Shown piece by piece: positions 56,030-64,000 of a DNA stretch of 64,000 nt. Under the pieces are notes generated by a model. That model was not told the DNA's origin. It was given only the letters and a program-made list of their open reading frames with translations, and did not search any database. Origin of the DNA: Prosthecobacter sp. (GTDB lineage Bacteria; Verrucomicrobiota; Verrucomicrobiia; Verrucomicrobiales; Verrucomicrobiaceae); NCBI GenBank assembly GCA_030833205.1, contig JAURHS010000005.1:1-64000 (forward strand), written 5' to 3'. The position numbers were made by a program, and so were the translations under genes. Positions within the stretch are counted from its first letter, which is position 1. The number at the start of each line of letters is the position of its first letter.

Positions 56030-58366
56030 ATGCTCCGCCGCCTCACCCGTCTCGTCCCGGCCCTCTTCGTCGCCTTGAGTTTGAGCCTGGCGCCAGCCGG
56101 GCGGGCCGACACCAATTTCGGGCAAGTCGCCATGTATGTGGCCTACATGCTGCAGAGCCAGCACTACAGCCACCGCGATGTTGACGATGAACTCTCAGCC
56201 AAGCTGCTGGAGAACTACCTCAACCTCCTCGACTTCCGCCATGTGTTCTTCACCCAGCAGGATGTGGACCGTCTGCGCGAGCAGTACAAGACCACGCTCG
56301 ATGATGCCATTCTGATGCGCAACATCAGCCCTGCGATTGAAATCTACGACATTTACAAGCAGCGCGTCGAAGAACGGTTGGCCTTCACCCGCAAGGTTCT
56401 CGCCGACGAAACATTCACCTTCGACAGCAAGCGCAGCATTGAACTCAAGCGCGACAAGGCTCCCTACCCCAAGGACAAAGCAGACCAGGATCAGCTCTGG
56501 CGCAACCTGATCGAGGAAAATTTGCTCCAGGAGAAACTCACCGACATCAACAAACAGGAGGAAGCCAAGCGCAAGGCCGCCAAGGCCGCCGCCAAGCCTC
56601 AACCCAAGTCGCCAGCTCCCGCCAAGAAGCCCGAAGTCAAGGTCGCGGAGAAGAAGAAGGACGAGGAAACACCGCAGCAGCGGGTGCTTCGTGACTACGA
56701 GCGACTGCTGGAAAGCATCAACGAAAACGACCAGGAGGACATTGTGGATTTCTTCCTCTCCAGCCTCTCCGTGGCCTACGACCCGCATACCGAGTACATG
56801 AGTCAGGCAGAGACCGACAGCTTCAACATCTCCATGAAGCACAAGCTGGTGGGCATCGGTGCACTGCTTGGCTTGGAGGACGATGTTGCTCAGATTCAGG
56901 GAATCGTGGTTGGCGGACCAGCTGACAAGCAGGGCGAACTCAGGCTCAATGACAAGATCCTCGCCGTGGCCCAGGGCGAGGCGGATTTCGTGGACACCAA
57001 ATTCATGAAACTCAACAAGATCGTGGAGATGATTCGCGGCGACGAGGGCAGCACGGTACGGCTGCGCATCGCCCCCGCCGACGACCCCGACAACCTGCGC
57101 GTGATCTCCATTGTCCGCGCTCAGGTGGAGCTGAAGGAAAAGCTGGCCAATGCCGAATTGCTGGTCACTCCCCCCTCACAGGGCCCGCAACTCAAGCTGG
57201 GATGGATCAACCTATCCTCCTTTTACGCCGACATGGAGGCCGGCACCGTCTCCACCACAGACGATGTGCAGCGTTTGCTCAAACGGCTGATTCAGGAGAA
57301 GATTGATGGTCTCGTGCTTGATCTGCGCGGCAACGGAGGCGGCTCCCTCGAGGAAGCCATTCGCCTCACGGGCTTGTTTGTGCCGGCAGGGCCGGTGGTA
57401 CAGGCCAAGGATTGGCAGGGCCGCATCAGCATGCGCGAATGTGAAACGCCAGACGCCCTTTACTCCGGGCCCATGATTGTCCTCACCGACAAAACCAGCG
57501 CCTCTGCCAGTGAAATCCTTGCCGCAGCACTGCAGGACTATCGCCGCGCCCTGATCGTCGGGGACAAGTCCACCTTCGGCAAGGGCACCGTCCAGACCAT
57601 CCTGCCCGTGGGCCGCTACATGCGCAACCCCACGCTGCGCGATGAGGACCGCGACCGCGCCGGCAATCTCAAGGTCACCATCCAAAAATTCTACCGGATT
57701 GCCGGTGGCTCCACCCAGCTCAAGGGCGTCGAACCCGATCTGGTGCTGCCCTCCATTCGCGATGTGCTCGACATTGGTGAAGCCTCGGCTGACAACCCCC
57801 TGCCATACGACACCATCCCCGCGGTGCCCTACAAGTTGGTCAACCCGCAACCTTGGCCATTGGCGGAACTCAACCGACGCCTTGGCGCTCGCATCGGAGC
57901 CGACCCCGAATTCAAAACCATTCGCGAAGAAAGCAAGCGCTTGCAGGACCGAATCGAACGCAACCGCGTCTCGCTCAATCTTGCTGAGCGTCAGAGCGAA
58001 AACGACGAAACCCGCATCCGCCGCGAAAGGCAGGAGCAAGACCGTGAGGCACGCGTGAAGGCCGCGGCAGGCAAGGAGGCCTTCAAGGCCTACCGTCTCA
58101 CCCTCGACAATGTGGACAAGCCAGAGTTGATGCCCGAGTCGGACTTCACCCGTGAGAAGAGCACCGGAATGCGCATGGCAAAAAACAACGAGGATGACGA
58201 GGCCGAAGGCGCAGCTGAGAAATTTCCCCTTGGCCTTGAGCCTGTGAAGGCTGAGGCAGTGCACATCATGCGCGACTTGCTTGAGCTTACCGGCAAACTG
58301 CCAGCCACCGCCAACGCTCCGACCAAGCCCGCAGCCGCGCCGGCCAATCCAAGGGCCACGCGTTAA
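56030..58366 (+). CDS. Carboxy-terminal processing peptidase (S41 family, Prc/Tsp-like)
   Basis: YDPHTEYMSQAETDSFNISMKHKLVGIGALLG (PDZ region), LVLDLRGNGGGSLEEAIRLTGLF, TDKTSASASEILAAALQDYRRALIVGDKSTFGKGTVQ. Confidence 0.93.
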   Translation: MLRRLTRLVPALFVALSLSLAPAGRADTNFGQVAMYVAYMLQSQHYSHRDVDDELSAKLLENYLNLLDFRHVFFTQQDVDRLREQYKTTLDDAILMRNISPAIEIYDIYKQRVEERLAFTRKVLADETFTFDSKRSIELKRDKAPYPKDKADQDQLWRNLIEENLLQEKLTDINKQEEAKRKAAKAAAKPQPKSPAPAKKPEVKVAEKKKDEETPQQRVLRDYERLLESINENDQEDIVDFFLSSLSVAYDPHTEYMSQAETDSFNISMKHKLVGIGALLGLEDDVAQIQGIVVGGPADKQGELRLNDKILAVAQGEADFVDTKFMKLNKIVEMIRGDEGSTVRLRIAPADDPDNLRVISIVRAQVELKEKLANAELLVTPPSQGPQLKLGWINLSSFYADMEAGTVSTTDDVQRLLKRLIQEKIDGLVLDLRGNGGGSLEEAIRLTGLFVPAGPVVQAKDWQGRISMRECETPDALYSGPMIVLTDKTSASASEILAAALQDYRRALIVGDKSTFGKGTVQTILPVGRYMRNPTLRDEDRDRAGNLKVTIQKFYRIAGGSTQLKGVEPDLVLPSIRDVLDIGEASADNPLPYDTIPAVPYKLVNPQPWPLAELNRRLGARIGADPEFKTIREESKRLQDRIERNRVSLNLAERQSENDETRIRRERQEQDREARVKAAAGKEAFKAYRLTLDNVDKPELMPESDFTREKSTGMRMAKNNEDDEAEGAAEKFPLGLEPVKAEAVHIMRDLLELTGKLPATANAPTKPAAAPANPRATR

Positions 58367-58510
58367 AGGGCAACCGTTCAGCCAAAAGCCTTTGGGGGAT
58401 GGGTTGAACTGTCCAACCTGCGTGCCACTCCAGATGCAGCGCGCACCGCAGAGGCCCGCCGCGGCACTACGGGGGCGCAGAACCGACTTTCAAGCGGGCT
58501 GCTGGGCGCC

Positions 58511-59884
58511 CTACCAAAGTTCAATCGGCTGATGGCCCGAGGGGATGATGATCTCGCTGACTCCAGCCAAGGTCTGGGCCCAGCGCTCCTGAAACCAGGC
58601 CTGTGCCGCCTCATCGCCGTGCACCAGAATGATCTTTTTGGGCCGCAGAGCCTCAGCGTAAGCTGCAAGATGCTCGCGACTGGAATGCGCGCTGAGGTCA
58701 AAGCTCGCAATGCGCGCATTCACCTCAACCGCTGGAAGATCCGGGGCCAACTTGAGCTTTTGCCCCGCTTTGGCGTTGCGCAGGGCAAAGCCTGGAGAAT
58801 CGGGATCCGTGTAGCCGACAAAGGCCACAGCGTGCCGGGGGTTTTCAATCAGCTTCCAGGCAAATTGGTTGGAGAGCGTGCCCTCGGTCATCATGCCGCT
58901 GCTCAGGCAGTAAATGTGCCGGGGCTCCAACGGGATGTGGCGCGGCGCTCCGCGCCTCGGCGCCCGCGAGGGCTTGACCAGGCTGGGAATGTCCTCCAGC
59001 AACCTCAGGCCAGGATAGCTGCGGCGTGAACGATCGGCGTACTCGTCATAGAGGGTGGTGATTTTGGTGCCCAGACCGCCCATGTGCAGGGGCATGTCGG
59101 GAATCAACCCCTCTTGGCGCAGCTCGTGCAGCATCAACACCACCTCCTGCGTCTTGCCCAGCGCAAAGACGGGAATCAGCACGGCCCCATGAGCCTCGTA
59201 GGTGTCGCGGATCAGGGCGGCAAGCCTCTCCTTCTCCGCCCGGCGGCTGTAGTCGGCGGGGCGCTGATGAGTGCCACGGGTGGTCTCCATGACCAGCACA
59301 TCGACGCCCTCGCGCGGGAAGTCCGCCGCCATGCAGATCGTCTGGGCCTCAAAGTGCACATCCCCCGTGTAAAAGAGGCGATGATTGCCCTCGCGGACCA
59401 TCACCCCAGCCGAGCCAAGGATATGCCCAGCATCATAAAACGAGAGCTCCCATGGCGTGCCAGGAACCCCAAAGGGCCTCTTGAGATCGTGATAGACAAA
59501 GCGGGCCCGATTCTCCTCCAGTTCGCGGTGGGTGAACAGAGGATACTCGGCAATGCCCTTCTCGGTGCGCTGTGAGGTCATGACATTGACCGAGTTGTGC
59601 AGCATCGCTGAGGTCAGCTCACCAGTGATCTCGGTCATGTAGATCGGAGCCTGCGTCTGGCGCCGCATCAGCACCGGAAGCCCGCCGATGTGATCATGGT
59701 GCGCATGGGTGATCACAATGCCCTGCGCGCTGTCATGGGGCAGCGGCCCGAAGTCTGGCAGGGCATCGAAGCCAACCTCCTTGGGGTGCATTCCACAGTC
59801 CAGCACCAGACGGGCATCGCCGCTTCCCAGCACATAACAATTGGCTCCAATCTCGCGTCGCCCAGTCAGGTTCCTAAATTCCAT
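58511..59884 (-). CDS. MBL-fold / beta-CASP RNA-processing-type metallohydrolase
   Basis: ITHAHHDHIGGLPVLMRR, FYDAGHILGSAGVMV, LFYTGDVHFEAQTI, LSSGMMTEGTLS, FDLSAHSSREHLAAYAEALRPKKIILVHGDE. Confidence 0.93.
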   Translation of the reverse strand: MEFRNLTGRREIGANCYVLGSGDARLVLDCGMHPKEVGFDALPDFGPLPHDSAQGIVITHAHHDHIGGLPVLMRRQTQAPIYMTEITGELTSAMLHNSVNVMTSQRTEKGIAEYPLFTHRELEENRARFVYHDLKRPFGVPGTPWELSFYDAGHILGSAGVMVREGNHRLFYTGDVHFEAQTICMAADFPREGVDVLVMETTRGTHQRPADYSRRAEKERLAALIRDTYEAHGAVLIPVFALGKTQEVVLMLHELRQEGLIPDMPLHMGGLGTKITTLYDEYADRSRRSYPGLRLLEDIPSLVKPSRAPRRGAPRHIPLEPRHIYCLSSGMMTEGTLSNQFAWKLIENPRHAVAFVGYTDPDSPGFALRNAKAGQKLKLAPDLPAVEVNARIASFDLSAHSSREHLAAYAEALRPKKIILVHGDEAAQAWFQERWAQTLAGVSEIIIPSGHQPIELW

Positions 59885-59940
59885 GTGATCAAACCCTCCA
59901 GACTACGCTCGGTGAGACTGACTGGCAAGCGCACAAAGGA

Positions 59941-59969
59941 TTGACAAGTTTTGGAGGGCCCGACAGCCT
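59941..59969 (+). promoter_or_regulatory. Putative sigma70-type promoter
   Basis: TTGACA-N17-CAGCCT, ending 14 nt before the preferred GTG start at 59984. Confidence 0.4.
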
Positions 59970-59983
59970 CACGGGATCATCGC

Positions 59984-62038
59984 GTGATCTCCTCTGCGCT
60001 GCGTTACCTTTGCCCGCCCCCCCCGCGGCGTTGGTTTCTCGGCGTGCTCTGCATGCTTGGCCACATGTCCTTGTCCAGCGCGAGCACGCTGCAGAAGCTT
60101 CTCCAGCAGAGCAATGAGGCGGTACTCCGCGCAGAGTCAATCGGGCTCAAGGGCGTCTTTTATGAAAACCGCGACGGCGGGCATTCCACCCTGTCCCTGC
60201 AGCAATGGTCGCATTTGCAGGCCCTGCCCGGGGCAGCGCAGCGCGGTCCGGCTCAGGAAGTGCGGCGCCAAGTCGTTCTGGGCAACTGTTCCATGGCTGC
60301 CGCGCCACTGCAGGGAGGGTGTCTGCCGCGCTTTTACGCCATGGACCCGCTGGGCATGCGCTTTCTCGCCGCGCAGTACCATGCCAACAACCTCTTCGTT
60401 TATCCTGCCCATCTCGATTATCGTCCAGGTGAGTTGGGCGATCTGATGCCACTTCACAGTCCGGCCTTGATGATGAGCCGAGGCTCCTCCGGCAGCGATC
60501 AACCCCTCTTGCAGGCCCTGCTGCTTGCCCTGGCTTCGCTGCCAGGAGAGAGCCGCCAACTCCTTGAGGCCCGGGGCCTGATCTCTCCCGTGCTGTCTTG
60601 GCTGGTGCGCCGCAGCCTCAAGCAGGCACCACATTCACCTCAATGGATTTCTCCCGCCTCCTGCACTCAAGTGCTTGATGGCAACCAGATCAACCTGCCC
60701 AGGCTGCATGAGTTGGCAGCGGCCCTGCGGCCGGAAACTCTGCCGGCAGTACCACGATTGGTGGTGCTTCGCGAGACTCCCATCACCCCCACCACGCCTG
60801 GCTGCTTTGATGGCACTGTCAACGGTCACGCCCTGGCCAGCACCGACTGCTGCGTGGCGCGGGTTTTTCGGGGATGGCTCGATGCCTTTGACATGGAGCT
60901 GCAGCTCAATGCCACCTTTGCCAACGCCAAGACAGCGGTGAAATGGACGCTGCAGGTGGTCAACGGTCCCGCTGATGCGGTGGAGATTCGGCTTGATCCC
61001 CTGACGCAACGCGCTCGTCTGCGCATGAAGTGGTGCAGGCCCTGGCTTGATCAGCAGGGCGTTGTCAGCTCAAGGCTCGATGTGGCGGTTGCCGCAGATG
61101 CGGGAATGGGGGCAGGACCCGCCGCCATCGTAAGTCTCTACCTCCCCCCTCAGGAATGGCGACTGCACGATGACAAGGGCCGGTTGCTTGAGGTGTGGGC
61201 CGCGGCACCGCATTTCGGTGTCGGCCTGCCGGATGACGATGAAATCGAGCCCTGGCTGCGGCTGCTGTTTGCCGCTGCGCACAGCCACCAGCCAAGGCAC
61301 CTTCGGCATGAGCTTCTCGGCCTCGTGCTCAAGGAGTCCACCGCCCGGCAGATTGCCACAATTCACGAACCTCTGGAACTGGAGCGACGAGCCCTGGAAC
61401 AACTGCGGCAACAAGGAAAGCCAGCTGCAGAGATTGAGGCCGCTGCCAAGGCGCTGACTCAACACCTGCGCGAGGCGTTGCAGCAACCACTGACTCCAGG
61501 CGGGCCAGAGCTCAGGCAAGTGGTGCATCATGCACTCCATGATTTGGCTGACGACCCTCTCTGGCTTGAGCGGCGTCATGAGGAGGTGATGAAGCTGGCT
61601 GGCGAAGGCGATGGTCTGGACTTGCTGCAACAGGAAGAGCGGCGAATGTTCGGCTTGGGTCTGATCCATGAGGGGCCGGCAACGCGCAGGAAGTCCGGAG
61701 CGAAGCCGACAAGTGACGCCCTACAGACCAAACGCAGCCAGATTGCCGTCGAAGCGATCAACCGCTGCGCCCTTGCCCATGTGGTCTTCGCCGACATTTT
61801 GCGGCGCCCTCGGACAGTGGCCTGGTGCGATCCACGACTGGCGCCGCGTCAGGACTGGCGCGATGTGATTGAGCGCGACGCCTCCTCGGGAAGAATCATC
61901 GGTTGGCAGCGCCATCAGGAGGGGCGACTGCAGCGCTTCGACGCCCAAGGGCGATGGATCAAGGCAGCATCAGCAGAGCCAGTGGCCGTGCATTACCAAC
62001 GAGGCGTTGAGAGCCTGCAGTGGTCGGCTGCCCCCTGA
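59984..62038 (+). CDS. Secreted protein of unknown function
   Basis: In-frame GTG at 59984 followed by a signal-peptide-like region (RRWFLGVLCMLGHMSLSSAS); long ORF; YHANNLFVYPAHLDYRPGELGDL..SRGSSGSDQPLLQALLLALASL. Confidence 0.75.
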   Translation: MISSALRYLCPPPPRRWFLGVLCMLGHMSLSSASTLQKLLQQSNEAVLRAESIGLKGVFYENRDGGHSTLSLQQWSHLQALPGAAQRGPAQEVRRQVVLGNCSMAAAPLQGGCLPRFYAMDPLGMRFLAAQYHANNLFVYPAHLDYRPGELGDLMPLHSPALMMSRGSSGSDQPLLQALLLALASLPGESRQLLEARGLISPVLSWLVRRSLKQAPHSPQWISPASCTQVLDGNQINLPRLHELAAALRPETLPAVPRLVVLRETPITPTTPGCFDGTVNGHALASTDCCVARVFRGWLDAFDMELQLNATFANAKTAVKWTLQVVNGPADAVEIRLDPLTQRARLRMKWCRPWLDQQGVVSSRLDVAVAADAGMGAGPAAIVSLYLPPQEWRLHDDKGRLLEVWAAAPHFGVGLPDDDEIEPWLRLLFAAAHSHQPRHLRHELLGLVLKESTARQIATIHEPLELERRALEQLRQQGKPAAEIEAAAKALTQHLREALQQPLTPGGPELRQVVHHALHDLADDPLWLERRHEEVMKLAGEGDGLDLLQQEERRMFGLGLIHEGPATRRKSGAKPTSDALQTKRSQIAVEAINRCALAHVVFADILRRPRTVAWCDPRLAPRQDWRDVIERDASSGRIIGWQRHQEGRLQRFDAQGRWIKAASAEPVAVHYQRGVESLQWSAAP

Positions 62039-62054
62039 GCCCTTCCTCACCCCA

Positions 62055-62861
62055 TCAGGGTAGCACGGTGGCACTGGACAGCAGTTGGCTCACCGTGACA
62101 AAGCGGTAACCCTGAGCCAGCAGCGCATCCAGAGCCTGCGGCATGGCGTCAATGGTGCCGGCGTGGATGTCATGGGCCAAGAGGATGCCACCGGGATGCG
62201 CGCCGGCAACAAGTCGTGAAGCCACCACTGAGGGGCCCGGTCGGCGCCAATCCTCAGGATCCACCGACCACAGAATGGTCTGGTAGCCAAATTGCGAGAA
62301 TGCCTGCCGATTGACCCGCTCGTTGGTAGCGCCGTAAGGTGGACGCAGAAGCACTGGCTTGATCTGGGCTGCAGCAACGATGGCCTCTTCAGTGCGCTCA
62401 AGCTCCTGCCGAATGCCGGCCTCACTGAGTTTGGTGAGACTGGGGTGGGTGTCCGTGTGCGAAGCCACTTCGTGGCCCTCGGCGATCATGCGCCGCACCA
62501 AGGCTGGGTAGGTACGCACATTGCGTCCGACGACGAAGAAAGTGGCCTTCACCCCGCGCTGCGCCAAGAGATCCAACAGGCGCGCGGTGAGCTTGGGGTG
62601 CGGCCCATCATCAAAAGTCATTGCCAACAGCTTCTCACTGGTGGGCACCGAAGAATGACTGATGCGCCGCGCGAAACCCGCCGCTGAAATCGGAGGCGCA
62701 GAGCGCTTGGAGCGAGGCTTTGCTGGGGCCTGAGAACGCGCCTCAGGCATGGCCACCGCACGGCCCTGAGTCTGCGGCGTCACGCTGACGCAACCCACCA
62801 ATGACAGCGCACTCAAGCTGAGCAGGGGGCGGATCCAAAGCGAAGAAAGCAACAAGCGCAT
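62055..62861 (-). CDS. Polysaccharide deacetylase family protein, putative lipoprotein
   Basis: Lipobox LVGC after MRLLLSSLWIRPLLSLSALS; MTFDDGPHPKLTARLLDLLAQRGVKATFFVVG, HTDTHPSLTKL, LRPPYGATN, ILLAHDIHAGT. Confidence 0.93.
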   Translation of the reverse strand: MRLLLSSLWIRPLLSLSALSLVGCVSVTPQTQGRAVAMPEARSQAPAKPRSKRSAPPISAAGFARRISHSSVPTSEKLLAMTFDDGPHPKLTARLLDLLAQRGVKATFFVVGRNVRTYPALVRRMIAEGHEVASHTDTHPSLTKLSEAGIRQELERTEEAIVAAAQIKPVLLRPPYGATNERVNRQAFSQFGYQTILWSVDPEDWRRPGPSVVASRLVAGAHPGGILLAHDIHAGTIDAMPQALDALLAQGYRFVTVSQLLSSATVLP

Positions 62862-62977
62862 GAGTGAAGGATACCCAAGGAAACGGCCGACTCCAATGCC
62901 AAATCGGGGCACCCCAGCCCAGGGCTGCCGAGTTGGCGCCCGGGGGATCTGGCAAGTCGGGCCTTCAGAGCATGGCA

Positions 62978-63006
62978 TTGCACTTCCCTCGGCCCGAGGT
63001 CATGAT
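62978..63006 (+). promoter_or_regulatory. Putative promoter of the thymidine phosphorylase gene, near-leaderless
   Basis: TTGCAC-N17-CATGAT; ATG at 63013. Confidence 0.3.
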
Positions 63007-63012
63007 CCCGTC

Positions 63013-64000
63013 ATGCACCTCCCTGCCTTGATCGAACGCAAACGCGACGGCGGCCGCCTCGAAGGCGGGGAGATCCATGAACTCATCACACGATTCACCG
63101 CTGGCGCCATGCCCGATTACCAAATGAGCGCCCTGGCCATGGCCATCCTCTGGCAGGGCATGGACGCCGAGGAGACCCGCGACCTGACCTTGGCCATGCT
63201 GCAAAGCGGACAGCAACTTCGGTGGCCTGCGCAAAGCCCTGAGCGCGTAGACAAGCACAGCACCGGCGGCATCGGTGACAAGACCAGCCTCGTGCTGGCC
63301 CCCCTGCTGGCCTGCGAAGGCCGATGGGTGCCCATGATCTCAGGACGCGGACTGGGCATCACCGGGGGAACTCTCGACAAACTCGAGTCCATCCCTGGAT
63401 TTCAGACAGGCCTGGAAATCGGAGTGATCGAAAGCCAGGTGCAGCGCCTTGGCTGCGCCATGGTGGGTCAATCTTCAACCATCTGCCCCGCAGACCGCAA
63501 ACTCTACGCCCTGCGCGATGTCACCGGCACCGTGCCCAGTCTGGCCTTGATCACCGCCAGCATCCTGAGCAAAAAACTCGCCGAGGGCCTCAACCGCCTG
63601 GTGCTTGATGTCAAATTTGGCGAGGCCGCGTTCATGCAGGATCGCCCACGAGCTGAAGCCCTCGCCCAGTCCCTGCTGAACACTGCAGCAGCCTTGGGCC
63701 TGAAGGCCAGCGCACGACTCAACCCCATGGACGAGCCCACAGGCTGCGCCGCCGGCAATGCCTTGGAGGTGATGGAAGCCTGCACATGCCTGAAAGGAGA
63801 GGGCCCGCTGGATTTGCGCACCTTGGTTCTGGATTTGGCTGAGGAGCTCTGTCCAGGCCGACGGCAAGCCCTGCAGGAGCACCTCTCCACGGGCCGGGCC
63901 TGGGAGAAGTTCGCCGCCATGGTGGAAGCTCAGGGCGGCAGGGCTGCCGACCTCGAACGACTTGGTGAAATCCACCGCGCGCCGGCCATTTTGGCGGTTC
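63013..64000 (+). CDS. deoA: Thymidine/pyrimidine-nucleoside phosphorylase, 3' truncated by window edge
   Basis: Open frame from ATG 63013 to the edge (absent from the ORF track): IERKRDGGRLEGGEIHELI, VDKHSTGGIGDKTSLVLAPLLA, ISGRGLGITGGTLDKLESIPGF, LDVKFGEAAFM. Confidence 0.93.
   Translation, partial: MHLPALIERKRDGGRLEGGEIHELITRFTAGAMPDYQMSALAMAILWQGMDAEETRDLTLAMLQSGQQLRWPAQSPERVDKHSTGGIGDKTSLVLAPLLACEGRWVPMISGRGLGITGGTLDKLESIPGFQTGLEIGVIESQVQRLGCAMVGQSSTICPADRKLYALRDVTGTVPSLALITASILSKKLAEGLNRLVLDVKFGEAAFMQDRPRAEALAQSLLNTAAALGLKASARLNPMDEPTGCAAGNALEVMEACTCLKGEGPLDLRTLVLDLAEELCPGRRQALQEHLSTGRAWEKFAAMVEAQGGRAADLERLGEIHRAPAILAV

Noticed and set aside
59951-59983. TTG start at 59951 for the secreted unknown protein
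   Set aside because: It lies inside a TTGACA-N17-CAGCCT promoter-like element; GTG at 59984 gives a better signal peptide.
1-64000. tRNA/rRNA, transposase, integrase or phage genes
   Set aside because: None recognised on either strand by eye; a tRNAscan/Infernal run would be needed to exclude small RNAs.

Overview
High-GC chromosomal window whose gene content looks like the PVC superphylum, probably Verrucomicrobia (inferred from content only). Coding density is high and I recognise about 37 genes. I see no rRNA, tRNA, CRISPR array, transposase or prophage. Left to right: a >4,350-aa surface/secreted repeat protein (5' truncated by the window); a PPC-like / cytochrome c-WD40 / DUF1501 operon; a catabolic block (enolase superfamily, ceramidase-like, isochorismatase-SGNH fusion, sulfatase); an MFS-PlsC fusion; a dicarboxylate symporter; SCO1 and DUF420; a TonB-dependent receptor with Fur-box-like upstream sites; a CysJ-like reductase; OsmC; a C39-like peptidase with an SHD1-like domain; a GT90; a DUF1080-dehydrogenase-cytochrome c fusion; a PSD1/DUF1501 pair; PheA; FmdB; GT2; an apparent MBOAT-AlgJ/X fusion with substituted catalytic residues; a DUF1549-DUF1553/DUF1501 pair; N-formylglutamate amidohydrolase-like; two MBL-fold proteins; an S41 protease; a large secreted protein of unknown function; a polysaccharide deacetylase; and the start of a thymidine phosphorylase. 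The best leads for something new are the MBOAT-AlgJ/X-like fusion (47860-49620), the DUF1080/dehydrogenase/cytochrome c fusion (37705-41058), the MFS-PlsC protein with an apparently eroded third domain (24933-27335), and the tandem five-module duplication in the giant protein. All family assignments come from reading the translations by eye; no database search was run.
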